A stretch of DNA of 64,000 nucleotides from GCA-002712045 sp028112705 (GTDB lineage: Bacteria; Pseudomonadota; Alphaproteobacteria; Rhodobacterales; Rhodobacteraceae). Shown one piece after another: positions 27,160 through 34,966 of this stretch. Below the pieces are notes generated by a model, which worked only from the letters and a program-made list of their open reading frames with translations, was not told the DNA's origin and made no database searches. The position numbers were made by a program, and so were the translations under genes. The stretch lies in the NCBI GenBank assembly GCA_028112705.1, contig JAOGYN010000002.1:62001-126000 (forward strand), written 5' to 3'. The first letter of the stretch is position 1; each line of letters starts with the position of its first letter.

Positions 27160-27956
27160 ATTTTTGTAACTTCATTTAAAAACTTCTCAATTGGTTTATT
27201 AACAGTATCAGGTGCTTCAGCCAATGCCATATGGCGTACCCCTTTTAAGATCAATACTTGAGATTTTGGAATTTCTTTAGCTATTGCATACGCCATTTCA
27301 GGACCATTTCCAAAATCTTCGTCCGCAGTAATTACTAAGGTTGGACATGAAATTTTGGGAATAGGCGATGTTATTTCTACTAAGCCTGTCGCTAACACCT
27401 CATAAATAGTTGGATAAATCTTGGGATCATTTTTCATTACCCAATTTCTTACAACATTTAAAAGTTTTGGATTTTTACTTCTATAATTATTGGAAAACCA
27501 CCTCACTAGAGCGTCTTCGACGGTAGCTTCAGGGCCATTAGATTTTAATTGAGCTAATCGATTTAGCACTGCGGATTGAGCTTCATTTGATCGTTTATAA
27601 GGAGAGTTTAGTATTATTAATGCTTCTGTTTTTTCCGGATAATCTTGTGCAAAACGCCTACAGATCATACCTCCCAAAGAAAATCCAATTAGAATTGCCT
27701 TCGTTTTATTTATTCTTTGTAAAAGTTCATTAATTTGTTTGGAAAATAGCGATAGGGATGGTGTTTCCGGTGGGTTGATGGAATCACCGTGACCATATAA
27801 ATCATAAGTTATGACGTGATACGTTTTTTTTAAAGTCGGTACGAGCCACTGCCAAATTTCTTTATTCAACCCCAACCCATGAATTAAGATTATGCATGGT
27901 TTTTCATTTTTACCATGAATTTCAAAAGATACTCCACTGTTGGATACATTTGGCAT
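27156..27956 (-). CDS. Alpha/beta-fold hydrolase (RutD/PcaD-like)
   Basis: A 266-residue single-domain hydrolase. The oxyanion region is LIHGLGLNKEIW, the nucleophile elbow is GFSLGG, the acid is probably the Asp in TADEDFG and the catalytic His is in VRHMALAEAPD. The closest general types are 3-oxoadipate enol-lactonase (PcaD) and the aminoacrylate hydrolase RutD. It is the second gene of the leftward operon, between ridA and the CoA-transferase fusion. In the Rut pathway RidA and RutD act in turn on an aminoacrylate; a similar step is plausible here but not shown. Confidence 0.87.
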   Translation of the reverse strand: MPNVSNSGVSFEIHGKNEKPCIILIHGLGLNKEIWQWLVPTLKKTYHVITYDLYGHGDSINPPETPSLSLFSKQINELLQRINKTKAILIGFSLGGMICRRFAQDYPEKTEALIILNSPYKRSNEAQSAVLNRLAQLKSNGPEATVEDALVRWFSNNYRSKNPKLLNVVRNWVMKNDPKIYPTIYEVLATGLVEITSPIPKISCPTLVITADEDFGNGPEMAYAIAKEIPKSQVLILKGVRHMALAEAPDTVNKPIEKFLNEVTKI

Positions 27957-27967
27957 TTGATAACTTT

Positions 27968-28357
27968 CTAAATGGGCTTGTATGCAATAACTTCTATTTC
28001 CACCCGTACATCAACTAGTAATTGATTTACAACAGCAGATCTTGTTGGTGGCTCAATAGGAAAATATTCCCCATATATCGCGTTAAAGCCAGGAAAATCT
28101 GACTTCTCTCGTAACCAAACCATTGACTTAACTACATCATGCATTTCACATTCAGCAACATTCAAAGTGGATTTAATATCCTCTAGTATAGCCTTTGTTT
28201 GTTCTTCTATAGTTCCAGTAATCATTGGTTCGCCATTTTGCATAGGAATTTGACCTGTTAAAAATATAAAATCACCAGCTCTAATGGCTCTTGACAGTGA
28301 TAAAGTTCTTCCCCCAATAATAACAGGATCGCCAATTACTTTTTTTTTATTAGACAT
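27968..28357 (-). CDS. RidA (YjgF/RutC) family enamine/imine deaminase
   Basis: 129-residue RidA-fold protein. The key residues of the family are present: Arg106 in PPTRSAVV (binds the substrate carboxylate) and Glu120 in VEIEVIAY. RidA proteins hydrolyse reactive enamines/imines; RutC does so in pyrimidine breakdown. I start at ATG 28357, which has a GGTGAG ribosome-binding site, rather than at an ATG 57 bases upstream that lacks one. First gene of the leftward operon, facing the aldehyde dehydrogenase operon across a 132-base promoter region. Confidence 0.9.
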   Translation of the reverse strand: MSNKKKVIGDPVIIGGRTLSLSRAIRAGDFIFLTGQIPMQNGEPMITGTIEEQTKAILEDIKSTLNVAECEMHDVVKSMVWLREKSDFPGFNAIYGEYFPIEPPTRSAVVNQLLVDVRVEIEVIAYKPI

Positions 28358-28431
28358 AAATCTCACCTTCCAAGAAACTTTAATTAAAATAAATAATAAA
28401 TAATATTTTTCCATTTTTTTTCGACAAATTG

Positions 28432-28458
28432 TATAATGATGTTAAATATTAGATAACA
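28432..28458 (+). promoter_or_regulatory. TATAAT box followed by a TGTTA-N9-TAACA dyad in the divergent promoter region
   Basis: A perfect -10 box TATAAT lies at 28432-28437, facing the rightward operon; the -35 region is poor. Just downstream, TGTTA at 28440-28444 and TAACA at 28454-28458 form an inverted repeat around the expected start site. That is a typical place for a repressor operator. No regulator gene is in the cluster. Confidence 0.4.
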
Positions 28459-28489
28459 CTAAGAATCAAATGTTTTGAGAGGAAAAAAT

Positions 28490-29971
28490 ATGACAAATAT
28501 CCATGCCTACCAAATGCTTATAGATGGTAAATGGGTAGATGCTTCAGATGGAGCTATGTTCGATAGTATTAATCCAGCTACTGGTGAAATATGGAGCAGG
28601 GTACCTGAGGCAACCGGGGCTGATGTGGATGAAGCAGTGAAAGCAGCTCATAAGGCTTTTAGTTCTGGACCATGGGCCAGTATGACTCCAACAGAAAGAG
28701 GAAGATGTTTAAGAAACTTGGGAGATCTATTGGCAGTGCATTCCGAATCCTTGGGTCGCACTGAAAGTGTTGATACAGGAAAGATGTTAAAAGAAACTCG
28801 TTGGCAGGCTAAATATATTGCAGAATTTTTTCATTTTTATGCTGGATGTGCAGATAAGATCAGTGGTAAAACACTTCCTATAGATAAGCCTGACTTATTC
28901 GTTTTTACAAATCGAGAACCTTTAGGAGTTGTTGCTGCAATTGTTCCTTGGAATTCACAATTATTTTTAGTCGCAGTTAAACTTGGCCCTGCATTAGCAG
29001 CGGGTAATACGGTTGTTTTAAAAGCCTCCGAACATGCTTCTGCTGCTCTGTTAGAGTTTGGTAAATTGATTGAAGAGGCTGGATTTCCACCTGGGGTAGT
29101 GAATATTGTCACTGGTCATGGAGAGCCTTGTGGTAAAGTGCTAACTAGTCATCCCTTGGTCGCACGTATTTCTTTTACAGGAGGACCAAATGCGGCTCGC
29201 CATGTTTTGTATAATTCAGCTGAAAACTTTGCAGAAGTTAGCTTGGAGTTAGGCGGGAAATCTCCATTTATAGTGTTTGATGATGCCAATATTGAGAGTG
29301 CTGTTAACGGATCTGTCGCTGGTATTTTTGGTGCAGCGGGGCAGAGTTGTGTCGCCGGCTCACGATTGTATTTACATGAAGATATTGCTGATGAATTTTT
29401 AGAACGGATGATAAAAATTGCAAAACAGATTAAAATTGGTGACCCATTATTAGAAGACACACAAATGGGCCCCCTATGTACGCTTGGGCAATTGGAAAAT
29501 ATTGAAAAAGAGGTGTCTTTAGCAATTAATGAAGGCGGCCGCATTTTGCACGGTGGAAAACGACCTGAAAACATGGATGGGCTATTTTATGAGCCTACGA
29601 TTATAAGTTGTGATGATCAGAATATGAAGATTGTTGACACAGAACTTTTTGGCCCAGTTCTTAGTGTGTTAAAGTTCAGAACCGAAGAAGAAGTCATAAA
29701 TTTGGCAAACGATACAGTTCATGGATTAGCGGCGGGTATTTTTACGAGGGATAGCGCGCGATCTTTAAGGGTGGCAAAAGCAGTAAAAGCAGGAATTGTA
29801 TGGGTAAATACCTATAGGGTCGTATCTCCAATTGCTGAATTTGGAGGCGTTAAGGGATCAGGTTATGGGCGAGAAAGTGGATTTCAAGCCATGTATGATT
29901 ATACAAGACCAAAGACGATTTGGATGAACATGTCTGATGAGCCCTTGGGTAACCCATTTGTAATGCGTTAA
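28490..29971 (+). CDS. Aldehyde dehydrogenase (NAD(P)+-dependent)
   Basis: A 493-residue ALDH superfamily enzyme. Landmarks in order: the N-terminal QMLIDGKWVDASDG, PWNSQLFLVAVKLGPALAAG, FTGGPNAAR at the cofactor site, the general base Glu in SLELGGKSP, and the nucleophile Cys in AAGQSCVAGSRL. It resembles betaine-aldehyde / 4-trimethylaminobutyraldehyde-type enzymes in overall pattern, but that is only a hint. I start at ATG 28490, which has a GAGAGG ribosome-binding site, and not at an upstream TTG. First gene of the rightward catabolic operon. Confidence 0.92.
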   Translation: MTNIHAYQMLIDGKWVDASDGAMFDSINPATGEIWSRVPEATGADVDEAVKAAHKAFSSGPWASMTPTERGRCLRNLGDLLAVHSESLGRTESVDTGKMLKETRWQAKYIAEFFHFYAGCADKISGKTLPIDKPDLFVFTNREPLGVVAAIVPWNSQLFLVAVKLGPALAAGNTVVLKASEHASAALLEFGKLIEEAGFPPGVVNIVTGHGEPCGKVLTSHPLVARISFTGGPNAARHVLYNSAENFAEVSLELGGKSPFIVFDDANIESAVNGSVAGIFGAAGQSCVAGSRLYLHEDIADEFLERMIKIAKQIKIGDPLLEDTQMGPLCTLGQLENIEKEVSLAINEGGRILHGGKRPENMDGLFYEPTIISCDDQNMKIVDTELFGPVLSVLKFRTEEEVINLANDTVHGLAAGIFTRDSARSLRVAKAVKAGIVWVNTYRVVSPIAEFGGVKGSGYGRESGFQAMYDYTRPKTIWMNMSDEPLGNPFVMR

Positions 29972-29992
29972 TTTAGATTAGTAGGAAAAAAA

Positions 29993-31030
29993 ATGAAATT
30001 TCAGTTAGCAGTTAATTTAGAAAGAATGGATCCTAGTTGGGATATGGATCAGATAATGCGACACACGCTTGAAATGGTCCAAATGGCTGAAAGTGGTGGA
30101 TTTAATATTGTTTGGGCAGCAGAACATCATGCTTTAGAAATGACAATTGCCCCAAACCCCTTTCAAATATTAACTTGGTGGGCTTCAGAAACGACTAATA
30201 TAAGATTAGGTACTGCAGTCGCGTCAGCAGCTTATTGGCATCCAATAAATTTGGCTGGTGAGGCAGCGTTTCTTGATTTAATTAGTGGTGGTCGTTTAGA
30301 GTTTGGTATTGGCTCTGGTGCTTATCAAAGAGAGTTTGACAGAATGCGTCCAGGATTAAAACAATCAGGCGCTTGGGAATATATGCAGGAGATGTTGCCA
30401 GCAGTACTAGAGTTATGGAAAGGGGACTATGCACATGAAGGAAAGTTTTGGCAGTTCCCTACTTCAACCTCAGTACCAAAACCTGTTCAAAAACCTCATC
30501 CACCATTATGGGTTGCGGCTAGATCACCAATTACGTTTAATTACGCGATCAAAAACAAATGCAACGTTATGAGTTGGCCTTTAACTCGAGCATTTTCTGA
30601 AGCAGAGCTTTATAAGAAGCAATTAGATGAAGCTATTATTGAAAGTAACAATAATTTTAATCCAATCTTCGCAATGATGCGTCATACAGCATTATATGAA
30701 ACACAAAGTGGTAGAGACAAAGCCATTAATGCAATTCAGTCTTGCTTAGGACAATTTGAGAATCTGTTCAGAAACTTAGATGATGTAAATAATGGGTTTC
30801 CTAAACGAATTCCACTGAACGAGTTGGTGGGTAGAAAAGAGTTTGATGCAGAAATGTTGGAAGAAAACTTGATGTTTGGCTCTCCTGACACCGTCATCGA
30901 AAAACTTAAAAGGTATGAAAAATTAGGTGTTGATCAATACATTTATTATGCCTCTATGGGATTGGATATGGAATCGCAAAAGAAATCTATGGAGCTTTTT
31001 TGTAAGGAAGTTATTCCAGAATTTGCCTGA
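29993..31030 (+). CDS. LLM-class flavin-dependent monooxygenase (luciferase-like)
   Basis: A 345-residue bacterial-luciferase-fold protein that would use reduced FMN and O2. Visible family features are the N-terminal MKFQLAVNLERMDP strand, VWAAEHHALEM (the conserved His region), IRLGTAVASAAYWHPINLA and LISGGRLEFGIGSGAYQREF. These enzymes need a partner flavin reductase; the reductase domain in the divergent 713-residue fusion is the obvious candidate. Reactions known in the family include C-N, C-S and ring cleavage (RutA, NTA monooxygenase). The substrate here is unknown. It sits 21 bases after the aldehyde dehydrogenase. Confidence 0.88.
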   Translation: MKFQLAVNLERMDPSWDMDQIMRHTLEMVQMAESGGFNIVWAAEHHALEMTIAPNPFQILTWWASETTNIRLGTAVASAAYWHPINLAGEAAFLDLISGGRLEFGIGSGAYQREFDRMRPGLKQSGAWEYMQEMLPAVLELWKGDYAHEGKFWQFPTSTSVPKPVQKPHPPLWVAARSPITFNYAIKNKCNVMSWPLTRAFSEAELYKKQLDEAIIESNNNFNPIFAMMRHTALYETQSGRDKAINAIQSCLGQFENLFRNLDDVNNGFPKRIPLNELVGRKEFDAEMLEENLMFGSPDTVIEKLKRYEKLGVDQYIYYASMGLDMESQKKSMELFCKEVIPEFA

Positions 31031-31050
31031 GATAAATTAAGGAGAAGATT

Positions 31051-31854
31051 ATGACTGATGGTATTGAAGTAACTCGTAACGGTCGGGTTCTAGAAATTAA
31101 ACTGAATCGACCAAAAGTAAATGCAATTGATATACCAATGAGCCAAGCTTTGGGAGCAGCATTTGCTGAATTGCGAGACAATCCAGAATTATGGGTTGGG
31201 ATTTTAACGGGTGAAGGTGAAAAAATATTTTCGGCAGGTTGGGATCTGAAGGCTCTAAATTCTGGTGAAGTTGAATTGGACAATTGGTGGGAGACCGCGG
31301 ACTATGGAGATGGTGGGTTTGCGGGCTTGACAGAGAACTGGAACCTAAACAAACCGGTTATAGCTGCATTAAATGGTCTGGTAATAGGTGGTGGTTTCGA
31401 ATTGGCAATGGGATGTGATCTTTTAATCGCGTCAGAGCACGTAGAATTTGGATTGCCGGAGTTGCCACTAGGTATGGTGCCAGATGCTGGTGCTCTTCAA
31501 AGATTACCACGTAGAATTCCACATAATATTGCCATGGAAATGTTTTTATTAGGAAGGCGCATGACTGCTACTGAAGCGGCACATTATGGTCTAGTAAATA
31601 AAGTTGTTCCAAAAGAAAAGTTGCTTGATCAAGCTAGAGAATGGGCAGAATCCATTGCCTGGTCAGCACCTTTAGCAATGCAAAGCGTTAAGGAAGTCCA
31701 AAGAGCCATAGAGTGTGTTCCATTGGAGAACGCGTTTCACAAGATGAGAACAGAAAATCTACCTACTTACCGCAAAATGTTGAAATCTAAAGATGCGATA
31801 GAAGGTGTTGCAGCTTTTGTAGAAAAACGTGAACCTAATTTTAAAGGTGAATAA
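31051..31854 (+). CDS. Crotonobetainyl/carnitinyl-CoA dehydratase-like enoyl-CoA hydratase (CaiD-like)
   Basis: A 267-residue crotonase-fold enzyme with unusually close pattern similarity to E. coli CaiD as I recall it: TGEGEKIFSAGWDLKA, GGFAGLTENWNLNKPVIAA, SAPLAMQSVKE and the C-terminal SKDAIEGVAAFVEKREP. The two catalytic glutamates of the family map to Glu117 (GGGFELAMG) and Glu137 (FGLPELPLG). CaiD hydrates crotonobetainyl-CoA to L-carnitinyl-CoA. A neighbouring carnitine-dehydrogenase-like gene strengthens a related role here. A general enoyl-CoA hydratase remains possible. Confidence 0.85.
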   Translation: MTDGIEVTRNGRVLEIKLNRPKVNAIDIPMSQALGAAFAELRDNPELWVGILTGEGEKIFSAGWDLKALNSGEVELDNWWETADYGDGGFAGLTENWNLNKPVIAALNGLVIGGGFELAMGCDLLIASEHVEFGLPELPLGMVPDAGALQRLPRRIPHNIAMEMFLLGRRMTATEAAHYGLVNKVVPKEKLLDQAREWAESIAWSAPLAMQSVKEVQRAIECVPLENAFHKMRTENLPTYRKMLKSKDAIEGVAAFVEKREPNFKGE

Positions 31855-31856
31855 CC

Positions 31857-32795
31857 GTGTTTATTGATATTAATACTATGAAGACAATAACGAGTATAGG
31901 TGCGGGACCAATTGGGGGCGGGTGGACAGCTCATTTCTTGGCTCAAGGTTATAACGTTAACGCCTACCTACACTCAGAAAATGAAATAAAAGCATTTAAA
32001 AGCATTTTACAGACTGCGTGGGTAAGTCTTTCAGAACTGGGTTTGGCCGAAGGGGCTAGTATTGATAATTTAAACATTACAACCAATTTAGAGGAGAGTT
32101 TAAAAGGAACTGATTTTGTTCAAGAGAGTGCGCCAGAACGTTTGGAAATAAAACAAGCCTTATATCAAAAATTGGGTGAGCTTGTAGCGAGTAATGTGGT
32201 TATAAGTTCATCAACATCGGGACTGACTATGACTGAAATACAAAAACAATGTAGTACACCTGAGAGAACTGTTATTGGACACCCATTCAATCCACCATAT
32301 TTACTTCCATTGGTTGAAATAGTTGGAGGTAAGAAAACTAATCCAGAAGCCGTTAATTGGGCTTCGGAATTTTATAAGTCTGCTGGAAAATCACCGCTTG
32401 TTATGAAGAAAGAAATTCCAGGGTTTGTTGCCACAAGATTACAAGAGGCATTGTGGCGCGAAGCTCTCCACATGGTGTCAAATGGAGAGGCCACACCAGC
32501 TGATATTGACAATGCATTAATAAATGGACCAGCGGCAAGGATGGCTGTACAGGGGCAATGCATGGCTTTTCATGTCGCCTGTGGTGAAGGAGGTATGGCC
32601 ACAAATTTAGATCAATTTGGCCCAGCTTTAAAATTACCATGGACAAGATTGAAAGCTCCAGAATTAACTAAAGATTTGCGTGATAAAATGGTAGATGGTT
32701 GTGCTGAAATGGCTGGGGATCAACACTTCGAAAAAATGGCGGAAGATCGTGATAGAAAAATAGTAGCAGTTTTGAATGCTATCAAATCAAATTAG
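31857..32795 (+). CDS. L-carnitine dehydrogenase-like 3-hydroxyacyl dehydrogenase
   Basis: A 312-residue NAD+ enzyme of the 3-hydroxyacyl-CoA dehydrogenase fold. Rossmann motif SIGAGPIGGGWTAHFLAQG; then DFVQESAPERLEIK, SSSTSGLTMTEIQ, GHPFNPPYLLPLVEIVGG and PGFVATRLQEALWREALHM. This set matches L-carnitine dehydrogenase (CdhA/LcdH), which oxidises L-carnitine to 3-dehydrocarnitine, better than FadB-type enzymes. I keep the GTG start at 31857, which has AAAGGTGA six bases upstream; the ATG at 31878 has none. It follows the hydratase gene by two bases. Confidence 0.85.
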   Translation: MFIDINTMKTITSIGAGPIGGGWTAHFLAQGYNVNAYLHSENEIKAFKSILQTAWVSLSELGLAEGASIDNLNITTNLEESLKGTDFVQESAPERLEIKQALYQKLGELVASNVVISSSTSGLTMTEIQKQCSTPERTVIGHPFNPPYLLPLVEIVGGKKTNPEAVNWASEFYKSAGKSPLVMKKEIPGFVATRLQEALWREALHMVSNGEATPADIDNALINGPAARMAVQGQCMAFHVACGEGGMATNLDQFGPALKLPWTRLKAPELTKDLRDKMVDGCAEMAGDQHFEKMAEDRDRKIVAVLNAIKSN

Positions 32796-32837
32796 AATTA
32801 TTTGGCAATTTTAAAATAAAATTAGGAGAATTTTAAA

Positions 32838-33722
32838 ATGAATTATGAAGTCGTAGTAAGTTGTGCGGTTACAGGTGCAGGAGATACAACTGGTAAAAGC
32901 CCTCATGTTCCAGTGACCCCGAAAGAAATTGCTAATGCTGCGATCGAAGCAGCAAAAGCTGGAGCAGCAATTGCTCATATTCATGTACGTGATCCAGAAA
33001 CGGGAAAAGGTTCCCGAGACCCAAAATTATTTAAAGAAGTTGTGGACAGAGTCCGAGATAGCAATACAGACGTTATAATCAACCTGACAGCTGGAATGGG
33101 TGGTGATTGGGTGCCTGACAAGAATGATCCTTCAATGCCAGGTGTTGGTACCGACATGATAGGTCCAGAAGAGAGGTTGGCGCATGTTAAAGAGTGTCAA
33201 CCTGATATATGTTCTCTAGATTGTGGGACGTTAAATTTTGGGGATGGAGACGAAATTTATATCTCAACTCCTCCAATGTTACGAAGGATGGCAGAGCTAA
33301 CCAAAGAATGGGGAGTAAAGCCTGAGCTAGAAGTATTTGAATTAGGACATATTCGATTTGCAAAACAGATGATATCTGAGGGACTTATAGCCGATCCTCC
33401 AATGTTTCAGATTTGTCTTGGTATTCCTTGGGGCGCAGATCAAAGTGTAGATATAATGAAAACAATGAAAGATCATTTACCAACTGGCGCAAATTGGGCT
33501 GGATTTGGCATTTCCAGAATGCAAATGCCAATGGCTGCTACTGCCGTCGCATTAGGTGGAAATGTTCGTGTTGGTTTGGAAGATAATATTTATTTAGACA
33601 GAGGTGTATTGGCTACAAATGGCCAACTTGTTAATCGAGCTGTTGAAATAATTGAAAGAATGGGCTCGCGCGCTATCACGCCCGCTGAAGCACGAAAAAA
33701 GTTAAACCTCCGTGGAGCCTAA
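32838..33722 (+). CDS. BKACE (beta-keto acid cleavage enzyme, DUF849), 3-dehydrocarnitine-cleavage type
   Basis: A 294-residue zinc-dependent TIM-barrel enzyme that joins acetyl-CoA to a beta-keto acid and splits it into acetoacetate and a new acyl-CoA. Zinc ligands map to His47 and His49 (AHIHVRDP) and Glu248 (VRVGLEDN). Other landmarks are TAGMGGDW, DICSLDCGTLNFGDGDE and SRMQMPMAA. The start SCAVTGAGDTTGKSPHVPVT and the whole pattern resemble the Pseudomonas dehydrocarnitine cleavage enzyme as I recall it, which yields betainyl-CoA. The preceding carnitine-dehydrogenase-like gene supplies the expected keto acid. Confidence 0.88.
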   Translation: MNYEVVVSCAVTGAGDTTGKSPHVPVTPKEIANAAIEAAKAGAAIAHIHVRDPETGKGSRDPKLFKEVVDRVRDSNTDVIINLTAGMGGDWVPDKNDPSMPGVGTDMIGPEERLAHVKECQPDICSLDCGTLNFGDGDEIYISTPPMLRRMAELTKEWGVKPELEVFELGHIRFAKQMISEGLIADPPMFQICLGIPWGADQSVDIMKTMKDHLPTGANWAGFGISRMQMPMAATAVALGGNVRVGLEDNIYLDRGVLATNGQLVNRAVEIIERMGSRAITPAEARKKLNLRGA

Positions 33723-33773
33723 ATAGTAAAATATAAACATACGTTATATTAGAAATGCAGAAATATTTTTAAA

Positions 33774-33790
33774 TAAAAGATAATCTTTTA
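33774..33790. promoter_or_regulatory. 17-base palindrome before the acyl-CoA dehydrogenase gene
   Basis: TAAAAGAT (33774-33781) and ATCTTTTA (33783-33790) are perfect inverted arms around a single A, 15 bases before the start codon at 33806. It could be a repressor operator at an internal promoter. It has no GC content for a stable terminator. Confidence 0.35.
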
Positions 33791-33805
33791 ATAATTGAGG
33801 GTTTT

Positions 33806-34966
33806 ATGAGTGAACAATTAGACCATGAAAATAATCTATTAATAAATACGCTAAAAAGCTTTATGGAAGAAGAGATTTTTCCACATGAGGACGAAGTGGA
33901 TTCTACAGGGGAGGTCCCGATAGAGTTAGGCCGGCAGATTGAGAAACGGTCAAAAGAATTGGGACTGTTTGCTGCCAATTTACCAGAAGAAATAGGGGGT
34001 GGTGGCCTAGCTTATAAGTCAATGGCACTGATGGAACGAGAATATGGTAAAACAACGCATGCTCTTCAATCTTGGGTCGCTCGACCAACAGAGATACTAC
34101 TTGCATGTGAAGGCGACCAAATAGCGCGTTATTTGTTACCTTGCGTTAGTGGAGAAAAAAGAGAGCTATTTGGACTTACAGAACCTGAGGCTGGGTCAGA
34201 TGTCATGGGTATGAAGTCCAATGCGAAAAGAGATGGTGATGATTGGATCCTAAACGGAAGTAAGCATTTTATATCTGGACCAATCATGCCAGACTTTGCA
34301 ATTGTATTTGCTGCAACTGGTGAAGACGAAACGCCACGCGGGGTTAGAAAAAGAGTTACCGCTTTTCTAGTTGATGTTGGGCTGCATGGTTTTGAGTGTA
34401 GAGAAGGAAATAAATGCGTAAGTTATAGGGGATATAAAAATTTTCAACTCAGCTTTGATAATGTTCGATTGGGCCCAGATCAAATACTTGGTGAAGAGGG
34501 CCGTGGTCTGGAATTAGCAGGTAAGTGGCTTGGGATGGGTAGAATTTGGGTTGGAGCTACTTGTTGTGGTAAGGCGGAACGCATAATGAATTTAGCAGTA
34601 GACTGGGCAGCTAATAGAAAACAATTTGGCAAACCAATAGGTGCATTTCAAGCAACGGGTTTTAAACTGGCAGATATGTCAATTGGTCTGCGAGCGGCAG
34701 ATCTAATGGTGAATGATGCAGTAAAAAGGGCGGAATTAGGGATCATGCAAGATTGTGATGCTGCTATGGTCAAAGTTTTTTGTTCTGAAATGTTAAATAA
34801 AACAGCTGATGACACTGTTCAAATTTATGGTGGAATGGGGCTTATGGAAGAACTACCAATTCAAAGACTTTGGCGTGATAGTCGTCTGGAAAGAATATGG
34901 GATGGCACTTCTGAGATTCAGCGACATATAATAACTCGATCTATTTTGAGGCCGCTTGGTGCATGA
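33806..34966 (+). CDS. Acyl-CoA dehydrogenase family protein
   Basis: A 386-residue flavoprotein of the acyl-CoA dehydrogenase fold. The FAD/substrate motif is LTEPEAGSDVMGMKSNAKRD, followed by WILNGSKHFISG and the C-terminal QIYGGMGLMEELPIQRLWRD. In medium-chain enzymes a catalytic Glu sits in the YEGT motif; here the same place reads I-W-D-G-T (Asp366). So it either uses Asp or carries its base elsewhere, as isovaleryl-CoA dehydrogenase does. A role like gamma-butyrobetainyl-CoA dehydrogenation would feed the CaiD-like hydratase. ATGA overlap with the ligase gene. Confidence 0.87.
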   Translation: MSEQLDHENNLLINTLKSFMEEEIFPHEDEVDSTGEVPIELGRQIEKRSKELGLFAANLPEEIGGGGLAYKSMALMEREYGKTTHALQSWVARPTEILLACEGDQIARYLLPCVSGEKRELFGLTEPEAGSDVMGMKSNAKRDGDDWILNGSKHFISGPIMPDFAIVFAATGEDETPRGVRKRVTAFLVDVGLHGFECREGNKCVSYRGYKNFQLSFDNVRLGPDQILGEEGRGLELAGKWLGMGRIWVGATCCGKAERIMNLAVDWAANRKQFGKPIGAFQATGFKLADMSIGLRAADLMVNDAVKRAELGIMQDCDAAMVKVFCSEMLNKTADDTVQIYGGMGLMEELPIQRLWRDSRLERIWDGTSEIQRHIITRSILRPLGA

